The notes below the pieces were generated by a model that was not told where the DNA came from, ran no database searches, and was given only the letters and a program-made list of their open reading frames with translations. A DNA stretch of 64,000 nt, taken from assembly GCF_004402595.1 (NCBI RefSeq), contig NZ_SOFY01000064.1:48430-112429 (forward strand), in the 5' to 3' direction. Within the stretch, counting starts at the first letter, position 1. Every line of letters starts with the position of its first letter. Below are positions 43,845-53,080 of the stretch, piece by piece. A program made the position numbers and the translations under genes. Source of the stretch: Cryobacterium shii (GTDB lineage Bacteria > Actinomycetota > Actinomycetes > Actinomycetales > Microbacteriaceae).

Positions 43845-44885
43845 GTGCTCCTCGTGAGCACTTCAGGTCGGCGAGTCACCATTCACGATGTCGCGCGCAA
43901 TGCCGGGGTTTCGATCACAACTGTTTCTCATGCCCTGAACGGCAAGGGTGTGGTGGCGGAGGCCACGCGGCAGAGAGTCCTCGATGCCGCCTCGAGCCTC
44001 GGCTACAGCGCGGATGCGATCGCGCGGGGGCTCCGCAGCAATCGTCTCGGCATTCTCGGGCTGGTGATCCGCCCTCTCGACACCCTGGATTCCTACCTGC
44101 CGGTCGGTGTGGACTACTTCGTGCGGTTCGCCGGGGCCGCCGCCGTGGCCGCGCTTGACCGCGGGTTCGGGTTGATGCTGGTGCGTGACCCGACAACCGG
44201 AAGCGTGCCGGGGATCGCGCTCGCCGTGGACGGCTTCATCATTTCCGATCCGGTCGGCAACGATCCCGTGATCGGATTGCTGAAGCGCAACGGCATCCCT
44301 CTGGTGTCGGTGGGCCGAGACGTGGAACGGCCTGACTTTACTGACTGGATCGGAACGGGCACCGTGGCCGATGCGGCGGAGGTCTTCGCCCACCTGCTCG
44401 ACCGCGGCGCGCGGCGTGTCGCACTCGTCGCCGGTACGGATGCCAATGCCTGGAATGCGGACAGCGAGATTGCCTATCGCTCCTGGTGCGCCGGACGGGG
44501 CCAGAAGGCGATCGTCTACCGGGAGGACGAGCGTTCCGGGGAGAGCGGTGGTCGAATCGTCGCCGAGGCGATGCTGCAGTCGGGGGAGCCGGTACCCGAC
44601 GGAATCTACTGTTTGACGGGGCGGCATGCCTCCGGACTGCAGGCGCGTCTCTGGGAATCGGGCATCACCATCCCCGGAGACGTGATGATCGTTGCCGGGT
44701 CTGATTCCGAGCAGACCCGCAGTAGCACTCCGGCGATCACCTCCGTAGACCTGAGCCCGGAGGAAACGGCCACAGCGGCGGTCAATTTCCTGCTCAGCCG
44801 GCTCGATGGTGACTCGCGGAGCGGCCCGCCGTCCGTCAAGAACGTGCTGCGTGCCCGCGAGTCGACCGACCGTCCTGTGGTCTGA
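43845..44885 (+). CDS. LacI-family transcriptional regulator
   Basis: 346 residues. The N-terminal helix-turn-helix and hinge (VTIHDVARNAGVSITTVSHAL to ARGLRSNR, about 11-66) precede a periplasmic-binding-like effector domain. GTG 43845 has GGAG 4 bases upstream; GTG 43854 is an alternative. Divergent from the ABC/amidohydrolase operon with two operators between, it very likely represses that operon and itself. Confidence 0.9.
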   Translation: MLLVSTSGRRVTIHDVARNAGVSITTVSHALNGKGVVAEATRQRVLDAASSLGYSADAIARGLRSNRLGILGLVIRPLDTLDSYLPVGVDYFVRFAGAAAVAALDRGFGLMLVRDPTTGSVPGIALAVDGFIISDPVGNDPVIGLLKRNGIPLVSVGRDVERPDFTDWIGTGTVADAAEVFAHLLDRGARRVALVAGTDANAWNADSEIAYRSWCAGRGQKAIVYREDERSGESGGRIVAEAMLQSGEPVPDGIYCLTGRHASGLQARLWESGITIPGDVMIVAGSDSEQTRSSTPAITSVDLSPEETATAAVNFLLSRLDGDSRSGPPSVKNVLRARESTDRPVV

Positions 44886-44895
44886 TTCCTCGCAT

Positions 44896-46170
44896 TCAGC
44901 CGCGCAAGCGGTCCTGGAAACCCCACGACTGGCCGTAGCCGGCGGGCTCGGGTGCCTGCATCAACTCGAGGAAAGGCTTTGCATCAAAGGCTTCCGGGCC
45001 CAGTACTCCGACGCCGCCCCACTCGCCTCCGGCGAGCAATTCCAACGCAATCACCGGATTGAGTGCGGTCTGCCACACCACGCACTGGGCGTCGTATTCC
45101 TTCATCGTCCACTCGTTGTCGCTGACGTGGTACAGGTAGACCTCTCGGGGGGCACCGTCCAGCCCCAAGCCGGTGACCCATACGCCGGCGCAGGTCTTTC
45201 CCGTCATTCGGGGTCCGATTGACGCCGGGTCAGGCAGGCAGGCCGCGACGACGTCGCGGGGAGCGACCATCGCGGAACCGGCCGCGGCTCGCACTCGCAC
45301 CGGTTCGACGCTGTCGAGGCCGAGCAGGTGCAGGGTCTTCAGAACGCCGATGAATTCCTCACCGAGCCCGTATTTGAAGGTGACCCGCTTCGCTTCTAGC
45401 CAGCGCGGCATTAGGAGCACCTCTTCGTGCTCAACGTTCACGCACTCGACCGGGCCGATCCCCTCGGGGAAGTCGAACATCTCGGGCTCGCTGAACGGGG
45501 CCGTCGTGAACCAGCCGCGGTCCCTTTCGAAGATCACCGGAGGGTTGAGGCACTCTTCGATTGTGGTCCAGATGCTGAACGACGGTGCGAAGATCTCATT
45601 GCCGTTCTCGTCCCGGACGATCAGGTTCGCGCCATCACGGGTGCCGAGTTCGTCGATCTCGCTGAACAGGTGGTCGGAAGCGTACCGCGCGAACACGTCA
45701 GAGAGCCCCGGCTCCACGCCCATCCCGACCAGGGCCAGGCGTCCGGTGTTCTCCCAATCGGCGGCCTGCGCGAACTGCTCGTCGCCGAGTTTGACCCCGG
45801 TCTGGGCGAGCGGGTCGGTGGGATGCGGCTTTGACATGCTCATCGCCATGTCGACGTAGTCGGCACCGGCAGCGAGGGATCCCGCGAATATGCTGGAAAC
45901 GAACTTCGGTTCGACGGCATTCATCACGTGGGTGGCCCCGTGCTCGAGGGCAACTGCTGCCACCCGCTCGGGGTCTGATGCGTCGATCTGCACGGCCTTG
46001 AACCGGGCGGAGACGTCTTCTCCGTGCTTGGCTGAGATCGAAGCGACGGTGCGCTCCGCGCGGCGGAGGTCGTAGTCGCTGACCACGATCAGTTCATAGA
46101 AGGAACGGCGAACGATGATCTTGGCGAAAGCGTCGCCGACGCCGCCGGCTCCAACTAGAAGAATTTTCAT
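44896..46170 (-). CDS. Saccharopine-dehydrogenase-family oxidoreductase
   Basis: 424 residues. An N-terminal NAD(P)-binding Rossmann fold (ILLVGAGGVGDAFAKII) precedes the saccharopine-dehydrogenase C-terminal fold (GMGVEPGLSDVFARYA). The family includes saccharopine dehydrogenase (Lys9), carboxynorspermidine dehydrogenase and related enzymes acting on imino-linked amino acids. The exact reaction is not clear. It is divergent from the kinase-aminotransferase fusion, with 150 bp and a palindrome between, and could be part of the same catabolic unit. Confidence 0.8.
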   Translation of the reverse strand: MKILLVGAGGVGDAFAKIIVRRSFYELIVVSDYDLRRAERTVASISAKHGEDVSARFKAVQIDASDPERVAAVALEHGATHVMNAVEPKFVSSIFAGSLAAGADYVDMAMSMSKPHPTDPLAQTGVKLGDEQFAQAADWENTGRLALVGMGVEPGLSDVFARYASDHLFSEIDELGTRDGANLIVRDENGNEIFAPSFSIWTTIEECLNPPVIFERDRGWFTTAPFSEPEMFDFPEGIGPVECVNVEHEEVLLMPRWLEAKRVTFKYGLGEEFIGVLKTLHLLGLDSVEPVRVRAAAGSAMVAPRDVVAACLPDPASIGPRMTGKTCAGVWVTGLGLDGAPREVYLYHVSDNEWTMKEYDAQCVVWQTALNPVIALELLAGGEWGGVGVLGPEAFDAKPFLELMQAPEPAGYGQSWGFQDRLRG

Positions 46171-46248
46171 TCTCTGAAGCTATATTAGGCTATCCGTCAT
46201 TGTCACCCAAAATAACGGACGTAAACAACCAAAACAAGTCCAAAAAGT

Positions 46249-46266
46249 ACGGAATCCGCATTCCGT
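46249..46266. promoter_or_regulatory. 18-bp palindrome in a divergent promoter
   Basis: ACGGAATCCGCATTCCGT has perfect 7-bp arms around CCGC. It lies in the 150-bp space between the saccharopine-dehydrogenase-like gene and the kinase-aminotransferase gene and could be the operator for both. Confidence 0.45.
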
Positions 46267-46320
46267 GGTCGCGCAGGCAGGCGGCCGGGATTCAGTGCGC
46301 GAACTGCGAGGAGCGTCGAC

Positions 46321-49287
46321 GTGTCCGATTTTGATTTCTTCAGTGGCGAGGGACTCGTCCGCCCGGACATCACCACGACGGACGCCGAGTCCATGGCGGC
46401 GTCGCTTTTCGGGGTCCTGGGCACGGCCCGCGAACTCGGCAGCCAGCAGGACCGCAACTTCCTGATCACGCGCCATGACGCGGCTCCAGGCGCCCAGCGG
46501 TACGTGCTCAAGGTCGACAACCCCGCCTTCTCCGCCACGGAGCTGGCCGCGCAGGACGCGGTGATGGAGTACCTGTCCGCACGCGGGATGCGGGTGCCGC
46601 GGCCGGTGCACGGACTGAACGGCAGCATCCGTCAGCACTGGCCGGCCGCGGAGGCCACCCTCCCCGTGCGGCTGCTGACGTTCATCGAAGGGCCCTCGCT
46701 CGAGGCGCAGGGCTATCTGGCCCCGCCGGTGGTCAGGGCGCTGGGCCGGCTCTCGGGCACGACGGCAATGCACCTGCGGGACTTCGCGGCGGACGGGCTC
46801 GACCGCACGTTGCAGTGGGACCTGCGCAACGCGAAAGCCGTGATCGACCTGCTGGTGCACTGGGTGCCCGAGGAGGAGACCCGGGCGCGGCTGAGCGCCA
46901 TCGCCGACAGCGCCGCCGCGCGCCTCGCGGGGGTGGTGTCCGGCCTCCGGCTGCAGACCATCCACGGGGACATCACCGATGACAACGTGATCTGCCGGGT
47001 GCTGCCGAACGGCCACCACCTGCCCGAGGGGGTCATCGACTTCGGCGACCTCGGAACCGGGTGGCTGGTCGCGGAGCTCGCGGTCACCACCGCATCCGTG
47101 CTGCACCACGTTCCGGACAATCCGTTCGCGGCCCTCGAGGCGATCGTCGCCTTCGACGAGGTGGTTCCCCTGACCGACGACGAGATCGTAGCGCTCTGGC
47201 CGCTGATCGTGCTCCGCGGGGCGGTGCTGGTGGCCAGCGGCGAGCAGCAGGTGCGCATCGACGAGGACAACGACTACGCCCGCCACCGGATGGACGCGGA
47301 ATGGCACGTGTTCGCCGCGGCCAGCGCGATCGGCTGGGAGGAGGCGGAGGCGGCCATCCGGCAGGCGCTGGGCCGGCCGTCCCGGGCCGGTGCCGAGCCC
47401 GAAACGATCGCCCCCGACAGGATCGTGCCGCTGATCCCCGCGCTCGCCGGTGGCGACTGCGAACTGCTCGACTTCACGGTGACCAGCCCGGCCCTGGCCG
47501 ACGGCCTCTGGCAGCAAACGGATGCCGAGGGGCAGCTCGCGCGCGCAGCCCTCACCCGTCGCCGCGTCGCCGTCGCCCCCTACGGCCAGTTCCGGCTCAC
47601 CCGGACCCAGTCGCTGTCGCGGCGGGAACCGCACACGTTCGCCCTGTTCACCGAGGTCTTCCTGCCCGCCGGATCGGAGCTCATCGCGCCCGCGGACGCC
47701 GTGGTCACCGCCGTCGAGGTCACAGAGGAGGGTGACGGGGACAGCCTGGTCCTGGCCCTGGCCGGGATCGAGCTGCGCATCGGCGGCGTCACGTCGGGTC
47801 TCACACCCGGGGCAGCGGTCGCCGCGGGGGAGACCCTGGGCGTTTCGAGCCCGGCCGGCCGGGTGACCGTGCAGGAGCTCACCCGCCCGGGCCTGCCGGC
47901 CCCGCACTTCGCGCAGCCCTCCCGCGCCGCCGCCTGGGCCCGACTCGCCCCGGACCCGGCGCGGTGGCTCGGGATGGCGCCGCAGGCATCCGTCGTCGAC
48001 CCCGCGGGGGAGCTGGCCCGGCGCGCCGCCGTCATGGCCGCCGCGCAGGAGAAGTACTACGAGCAGCCGCCGCAGATCGAACGGGGGTGGCGCGAACTGC
48101 TCATCGACACCCGGGGCCGCTCCTACGTCGACATGGTCAACAACGTCGCCGTGATCGGACACAGCCACCCCCGGTTCAGCCGGGCCGTGGGCGACCAGCT
48201 GCGGCTGCTGAACACGAATTCCCGGTTCCTCTACTCGGCGCTGGCCGACCTCTGCGAGCGGATCGTGGCCAAATCGCCCGACCCCGGCCTCGACACCGTG
48301 CTGCTGGTCAACAGCGGGAGCGAGGCCGTAGACCTGGCCCTGCGCCTGGCCCGGATCCACACCGGCCGGGGCGGCGTCGTCGCCCTCCGGGAGGGCTACC
48401 ACGGCTGGACGATGGCGTCCGACGCCGTGTCGACCTCCGCCTTCGACAACCCGCACGCCGTGGCCTCGCGGCCCGACTGGGTGCACATCATCGATGCACC
48501 GAACTCCTATCGGGGTCGGCACCGAGGCGCCGCGGCGGCGGCGGACTACGCGGCCGATCTGGCGCACCTCCTGGCCGACCCGGACGGCCCCGGAGGCGAC
48601 CTGGCCGCCTTCATCTCCGAGCCCGTGCTGGGCAACGCCGGCGGCGTCGTGCCCCCGGAGGGCTACCTCGGCCTCGTCTACGAACAGATCCGTGCCCACG
48701 GCGGGCTGTGCATCGCCGACGAGGTGCAGGTCGGCTACGGCCGCCTCGGCAGCCACTTCTGGGGCTCGGCGCAGCAGGGCGTCGTCCCGGACATCATCAC
48801 CGTGGCCAAGGCCATGGGCAACGGCTATCCGCTCGGCGCGGTGCTCACCCGCCGCGACATCGCCGAATCCCTGGCCCGCGAGGGCAACTTCTTTTCCTCG
48901 GCCGGCGGCAGCCCGGTCAGCTGCGTCGCGGGCCTGGCCGTGCTCGACGTCATCCGGGACGAATCCCTGCAGGAGAATGCGGATGCCGTCGGCCGGCACC
49001 TGGCGGGCCGGCTCGCGCTCCTCGCGGAGCGGCATCCTCTGATCGGGATGGTGCACGGCATGGGCCTGTATCTGGGAGTGGAGCTCGTGCGCGATCGGGA
49101 CTCCCTGGAACCGGCGACCAGTGAGACGACAGCGATCTGCGAACGGATGCTGGAGCTCGGCGTGATCGTGCAGCCCACCTCGGAGCGGCAGAACGTGCTC
49201 AAGATCAAACCGCCCCTGTGCCTGAGCCGGGAGAGCGCCGACTTCTTCGTGGACCGGCTCGACGAGGTGCTGCAGGATGGCTGGTAG
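46321..49287 (+). CDS. Fusion of APH-type kinase, M23/lipoyl-like module and class-III aminotransferase (phospho-lyase type)
   Basis: 988 residues in three parts. Residues 1-340 form a choline/hydroxylysine-kinase-like APH fold: ATP Lys64 (YVLKV), catalytic Asp217 and Asn222 (HGDITDDN), metal Asp240 (IDFGD). Residues about 390-570 contain a beta-rich region resembling an M23/biotinyl-lipoyl-like hairpin. Residues about 575-988 are a PLP class-III aminotransferase with Lys830 (TVAKAMGNG). Human hydroxylysine kinase and phosphohydroxylysine phospho-lyase (AGXT2L2) use exactly these two catalytic folds in sequence. Start is GTG 46321 behind GAGGAG. Confidence 0.85.
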   Translation: MSDFDFFSGEGLVRPDITTTDAESMAASLFGVLGTARELGSQQDRNFLITRHDAAPGAQRYVLKVDNPAFSATELAAQDAVMEYLSARGMRVPRPVHGLNGSIRQHWPAAEATLPVRLLTFIEGPSLEAQGYLAPPVVRALGRLSGTTAMHLRDFAADGLDRTLQWDLRNAKAVIDLLVHWVPEEETRARLSAIADSAAARLAGVVSGLRLQTIHGDITDDNVICRVLPNGHHLPEGVIDFGDLGTGWLVAELAVTTASVLHHVPDNPFAALEAIVAFDEVVPLTDDEIVALWPLIVLRGAVLVASGEQQVRIDEDNDYARHRMDAEWHVFAAASAIGWEEAEAAIRQALGRPSRAGAEPETIAPDRIVPLIPALAGGDCELLDFTVTSPALADGLWQQTDAEGQLARAALTRRRVAVAPYGQFRLTRTQSLSRREPHTFALFTEVFLPAGSELIAPADAVVTAVEVTEEGDGDSLVLALAGIELRIGGVTSGLTPGAAVAAGETLGVSSPAGRVTVQELTRPGLPAPHFAQPSRAAAWARLAPDPARWLGMAPQASVVDPAGELARRAAVMAAAQEKYYEQPPQIERGWRELLIDTRGRSYVDMVNNVAVIGHSHPRFSRAVGDQLRLLNTNSRFLYSALADLCERIVAKSPDPGLDTVLLVNSGSEAVDLALRLARIHTGRGGVVALREGYHGWTMASDAVSTSAFDNPHAVASRPDWVHIIDAPNSYRGRHRGAAAAADYAADLAHLLADPDGPGGDLAAFISEPVLGNAGGVVPPEGYLGLVYEQIRAHGGLCIADEVQVGYGRLGSHFWGSAQQGVVPDIITVAKAMGNGYPLGAVLTRRDIAESLAREGNFFSSAGGSPVSCVAGLAVLDVIRDESLQENADAVGRHLAGRLALLAERHPLIGMVHGMGLYLGVELVRDRDSLEPATSETTAICERMLELGVIVQPTSERQNVLKIKPPLCLSRESADFFVDRLDEVLQDGW

Positions 49288-49297
49288 CATGCCCGTC

Positions 49298-49395
49298 GTG
49301 CCTGACCACCCGACGTGCCTGACCACCCGACGTGCCTGACCACCCGCGCGCCGACCACCCCAGTGCCGACCACCCCAGTGCCGACCACCCCAGTG
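49298..49395. repeat. 17-bp and 15-bp tandem repeats at the Nudix gene start
   Basis: GTGCCTGACCACCCGAC is repeated at 49298 and 49315 and partly at 49332, so three GTGs appear in three different frames. Three perfect 15-bp units (CCGACCACCCCAGTG) follow at 49351-49395, encoding ADHPS. Only the 15-bp array keeps frame. Confidence 0.9.
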
Positions 49396-50081
49396 CCGAG
49401 CTGGCGGCGCTCTGCGAGCGCGGTCTCGACTGGCGCACCGACCTGTCGCGGGTGCTGCCGGACTCGTCCCGCGCCCGCCACGCCGCCGTGCTCGTGCTGT
49501 TCGGTGTTCTCGACTCCGCGCCCGCGAGTGCGCCCGCCAGTGGGCCGGCGCGGACGCCGGGGCAGGGGAACGGGCACGTCGGACGAGATCTGGATGTGCT
49601 CCTGCTGCGGCGGGCGGCCACCCTCGGGAGTCACCCGGGGCAGATCGCCTTCCCGGGCGGCCGACTCGAGGCCGCCGACGCCGGCCCGATCGCGGCGGCG
49701 CTGCGGGAGGCCGTCGAGGAGACGGGACTCGACCCGCACGGGCTCGAACCGCTCGGCACCCTTCCGGCGCTGGCGGTGCCCGTGAGCAACCATCTCGTCA
49801 CGCCCGTGCCGGCGTGGTGGACGCGCCCGTCCCAGGTGGCCGCGATCGACCACGACGAAACCGTCGACGTGTTCCGGATGCCCGTGGCGGACCTGCTCGA
49901 CCCGGCCAACCGGGTGAGCACGACGCACACCTACGGCAACCGCAGCTACCGCGCCCCGGCGTTCACCGTCGACGGCAAACTGGTTTGGGGGTTCACCGCC
50001 ATCGTCCTCTCGCGCATGTTCGAAGAGCTCCGCTGGGCGACGCCGTGGGACCGCGACCGGGTCGTCGAACCCGACAGCTGA
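49332..50081 (+). CDS. Nudix hydrolase, CoA-pyrophosphatase type
   Basis: 249 residues. The Nudix box is GGRLEAADAG...REAVEETG, and SHPGQIAFPGG before it is the NUDT7/8-type CoA-diphosphatase signature. It hydrolyses CoA or its derivatives to 3',5'-ADP and 4'-phosphopantetheine. The start is uncertain: only GTG 49332, inside the 17-bp repeat, is in frame, and it lacks a ribosome binding site. ATG 49289 is better placed after the previous stop but out of frame. It lies 44 bases after the fusion gene. Confidence 0.8.
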   Translation: MPDHPRADHPSADHPSADHPSAELAALCERGLDWRTDLSRVLPDSSRARHAAVLVLFGVLDSAPASAPASGPARTPGQGNGHVGRDLDVLLLRRAATLGSHPGQIAFPGGRLEAADAGPIAAALREAVEETGLDPHGLEPLGTLPALAVPVSNHLVTPVPAWWTRPSQVAAIDHDETVDVFRMPVADLLDPANRVSTTHTYGNRSYRAPAFTVDGKLVWGFTAIVLSRMFEELRWATPWDRDRVVEPDS

Positions 50082-50121
50082 ACGGAAATCGGGGGAGAAG
50101 TGCTCTGCTCCGGGGTAACGT

Positions 50122-51513
50122 ATGCCGATGACCCCGGATACCGAGCTTGCCCCGCAGAGACCGCACTATCGCAGGGCCTGGCTCGACGCCAAGCTGATCG
50201 GGCCGCTCAGCATCGCCGCGCTCGTGGGCGCCCTCGCCGTGCTGTGGGTCGTGTTCCGGCCGGCCGGCGAAGGTCTTCCCCAGCTTCTCGGGGAATTCCT
50301 CGGCGCCGAGGGCGTGCTCCTGCTCTCCATCGGCCTGGTTCTGATCAGCACCCTCCGCTCGGTCGAGCAATGGTTCAACGGGATCGACCACGCCGCGCTG
50401 TGGCACCGCAGGGTCAACATCGCCGGGATGGTCGCGATCTCCCTGCACGCCCTGGTGACCGCGGACGTGCAGGCAACGGACATCGGCCCGAAGCTCGGCC
50501 AGATCGGGCTCATCGGCCTCGCCCTGCTCACCGTCTGGGCGATCGCGCCGCGCTGGCTCTCGTTCGTGCCGAAACGGCTGCGGCTGCAGGTGCTGGGGAG
50601 TCTCCCCAGAGTGACGGGCTCGAGAGTGGTGCGCCTGGCCGGCATCCCGTTCCGCAGTTACGCCCTCTGGCGCTTCGTCCACCGCTTCACCGGGGTGTTC
50701 GTCGCCTTCGGCTTCGTGCACGGCCTGCTCGACGGAAGCATGTTCGGCTCGGCCGTGCTCCGGTGGACCTACCTCGTCATCGGCGGCACGGGGCTGGCCT
50801 TCTACCTCTACCGGGAACTGCTCGCCCGTCGCTTCGCCCGCACCTACGACTACCAGGTGGAGTCCGTGCAGCCGATCTCCGACAAGCTGGTCGAGATTGC
50901 GCTGAAGCCGCTGGGCCGACGCTTCGAGTACCGGGCCGGCCAGTTCGCCATCCTGCACCTCGAGGCCAGGGACGGCTGGCACCGGCATCCGTTCAGCATC
51001 GCCAGCGCACCCGCGGACGCCAACGTGCGGGTCGCGGTCGGGGCGCTCGGGGACTTCACCTCCGACATCGCGAACCTGGTCGCCCCGGGCATGCCGGCGG
51101 TGATCAACAGCCCGCACGGTCACTTCGACTACCGTCGGGGCACCGAGCGGCAGGTGTGGATCGCCGGCGGCATCGGCGTCGCGCCGATCCTCAGCTGGCT
51201 CCGGGACGCCACACCCGGCACTCTGCCCACCCGCGTCGACCTCTACTTCAGTTCCCGAGGGCCCGCACCGTACGGCGCGGAGATCCGCGAGCTGGCGGCC
51301 CGCCACGATTCCATCCACCTGCACCTGATCGACACCTCAACCGAGCCGCGGCTGAGCCTGGCGGGCGTCCTCGGGGCGGCCGAGTGCCCGCCCCGGGAAC
51401 TGTCAGCGTTCATCTGCGGGCCCGAGGTGATGGTGAACGCCTTCCAGAAGGGCCTGCAGCGGTCAGGCGTCAGGGCGGCGAACGTGCACCGGGAGTACTA
51501 CAACCTCCGTTGA
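50122..51513 (+). CDS. Ferric-reductase-like transmembrane flavoprotein
   Basis: 463 residues. About six transmembrane helices (ferric-reductase/NOX-type domain, about 25-235) with His residues (HRRVNIAGMVAISLH, RFVHRFTGVFVAFGFVH) that could hold two b-haems. The cytosolic FAD domain has RHPFSIAS and the NAD(P)H domain GGIGVAPILSW and CGPEVM. It moves electrons across the membrane, perhaps to Fe(III) or O2. Starts at ATG 50122 (or ATG 50128). Confidence 0.85.
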   Translation: MPMTPDTELAPQRPHYRRAWLDAKLIGPLSIAALVGALAVLWVVFRPAGEGLPQLLGEFLGAEGVLLLSIGLVLISTLRSVEQWFNGIDHAALWHRRVNIAGMVAISLHALVTADVQATDIGPKLGQIGLIGLALLTVWAIAPRWLSFVPKRLRLQVLGSLPRVTGSRVVRLAGIPFRSYALWRFVHRFTGVFVAFGFVHGLLDGSMFGSAVLRWTYLVIGGTGLAFYLYRELLARRFARTYDYQVESVQPISDKLVEIALKPLGRRFEYRAGQFAILHLEARDGWHRHPFSIASAPADANVRVAVGALGDFTSDIANLVAPGMPAVINSPHGHFDYRRGTERQVWIAGGIGVAPILSWLRDATPGTLPTRVDLYFSSRGPAPYGAEIRELAARHDSIHLHLIDTSTEPRLSLAGVLGAAECPPRELSAFICGPEVMVNAFQKGLQRSGVRAANVHREYYNLR

Positions 51514-51676
51514 GCGCCGGGGCCGGGTGTGAGAGCCGGCGGGCCCGAGATCGGTCGGCGCAAATGCTCCCTAAAAGCTCTGATTGCGGCAGACTGTAAC
51601 GACACGAACCCGGCCTGCTCCGGCAGCAACGGGCCCATTCTCAATCGGCGTCAGCGAAGAAACCTGTGGAGAAAAC

Positions 51677-53050
51677 ATGAACAAATACGTAGTCACGAAC
51701 CCCGCCACCGGGGCCAGCGGAACCAGCTTTGCCCTGGCAACGGACACGGAGGTGACCGACGCCGTCGGCACCGCGGACCGTGCCCACAGCGACTTCTCCC
51801 GCCGCACGTCGGTGGCCGAGCGTGCCGCCCTGATGCAGCGCGTCGCCGACTTGCACACCGAGCGCCGCGAGCACCTCGCCGAACTCATCGTGCGCGAGAT
51901 GGGCAAGCCCGTCGAGCAGGCGCTCGGCGAGGTCGACTTCTCCGCCGACATCTACTCCTACTACGCGACCCACGGCGAGGCGTTCCTCGCCGACGAACCG
52001 ATCGAGCTCCTCGGCGGGGAAGGCTCCGCCTTCATCCGCAACGCCTCCCTCGGCGTGCTCCTCGGGATCATGCCGTGGAACTTCCCCTACTACCAGGTCG
52101 CCCGCTTCGCCGGCCCGAACCTGGTGCTCGGCAACACGATCCTGCTCAAGCACGCCTCGCAGTGCCCCGAATCGGCCGCCGCCATCGAGCAGATATTCAC
52201 GGATGCCGGCTTCCCGGAGGGCGCGTACCGCAACCTCTACGCGTCCAGCGCCCAGATCGCCGACATCATCATCCCGGATCCCCGCGTCTGCGGCGTGTCC
52301 CTGACCGGTTCTGAGGGGGCGGGAGCCGCCGTCGCCGAGGTCGCAGGCCGCAACCTCAAGAAGGTCGTGCTCGAACTCGGCGGATCCGACCCGTTCATTC
52401 TGCTCAGCACGGACGACCTCGAGGAAGCCGTCGACGCCGCCGTCGAGGCTCGCATGGACAACTCCGGCCAGTCCTGCAACGCGGCCAAGCGGTTCATCGT
52501 GATCGACGGCCTGTACGACGCCTTCGTGGAGAGCTTCACGGCGAAGATGACCGGCAAGATCCCTGCAGACCCCCTGTCTCCGGACACGACGCTGGGCCCG
52601 CTCTCGTCCCTCGGTGCCGCCGAGGGCCTCGAGGAGCAGCTCCAGCGCGCCGAGACCCAGGGCGCCACCGTTCACGCCCGCGGGCGCCGCGACGGCGCCT
52701 TCTTCTCGCCCACGGTACTCACCGGAGTCTCCCCGCAGAGCGACGCCTACCGGGAAGAGTTCTTCGGCCCGGTCGCGGCCGTCTACCGCGTGCAGGACGA
52801 GGCCGAGGCCGTGCAGGTGGCCAACGACATCCCCTACGGCCTGGGGTCCTACCTCTTCACGACGGATCCGGAGCAGGCCCTGCGCATCGCCGATCAGATC
52901 GACGCCGGGATGGTCTTCATCAACGGCTCGCTCCTCGACGGTCCGGAACTTCCCTTCGGCGGAGTGAAGCGGTCCGGCTTCGGACGGGAACTGGGCCGCT
53001 TCGGCATCGCGGAGTTCGCCAACAAGAAGCTCATCCGCATCCTGAAGTAA
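51677..53050 (+). CDS. NAD(P)-dependent (succinate-)semialdehyde dehydrogenase
   Basis: 457 residues of the aldehyde dehydrogenase superfamily, nearest to succinate-semialdehyde dehydrogenase. The catalytic residues are Asn135 (PWNFP), Lys158, Glu233 (LELGG) and Cys267 (GQSCNAAKR). It oxidises an aldehyde to an acid. I chose ATG 51677 with GGAG 7 bases upstream. If the kinase-phospho-lyase at 46321 makes an aminoadipate-type semialdehyde, this enzyme could oxidise it; that is inference. Confidence 0.88.
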   Translation: MNKYVVTNPATGASGTSFALATDTEVTDAVGTADRAHSDFSRRTSVAERAALMQRVADLHTERREHLAELIVREMGKPVEQALGEVDFSADIYSYYATHGEAFLADEPIELLGGEGSAFIRNASLGVLLGIMPWNFPYYQVARFAGPNLVLGNTILLKHASQCPESAAAIEQIFTDAGFPEGAYRNLYASSAQIADIIIPDPRVCGVSLTGSEGAGAAVAEVAGRNLKKVVLELGGSDPFILLSTDDLEEAVDAAVEARMDNSGQSCNAAKRFIVIDGLYDAFVESFTAKMTGKIPADPLSPDTTLGPLSSLGAAEGLEEQLQRAETQGATVHARGRRDGAFFSPTVLTGVSPQSDAYREEFFGPVAAVYRVQDEAEAVQVANDIPYGLGSYLFTTDPEQALRIADQIDAGMVFINGSLLDGPELPFGGVKRSGFGRELGRFGIAEFANKKLIRILK

Positions 53051-53080
53051 CGCCGGGGGTTACCCGGGGCGCCGCTCGGG

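Noticed and set aside
46180..49326. A 1048-codon open frame on the minus strand
   Set aside because: It runs antisense through the whole kinase-aminotransferase gene, is rich in Arg/Gly/His and has no recognisable motif. It is a high-GC shadow.
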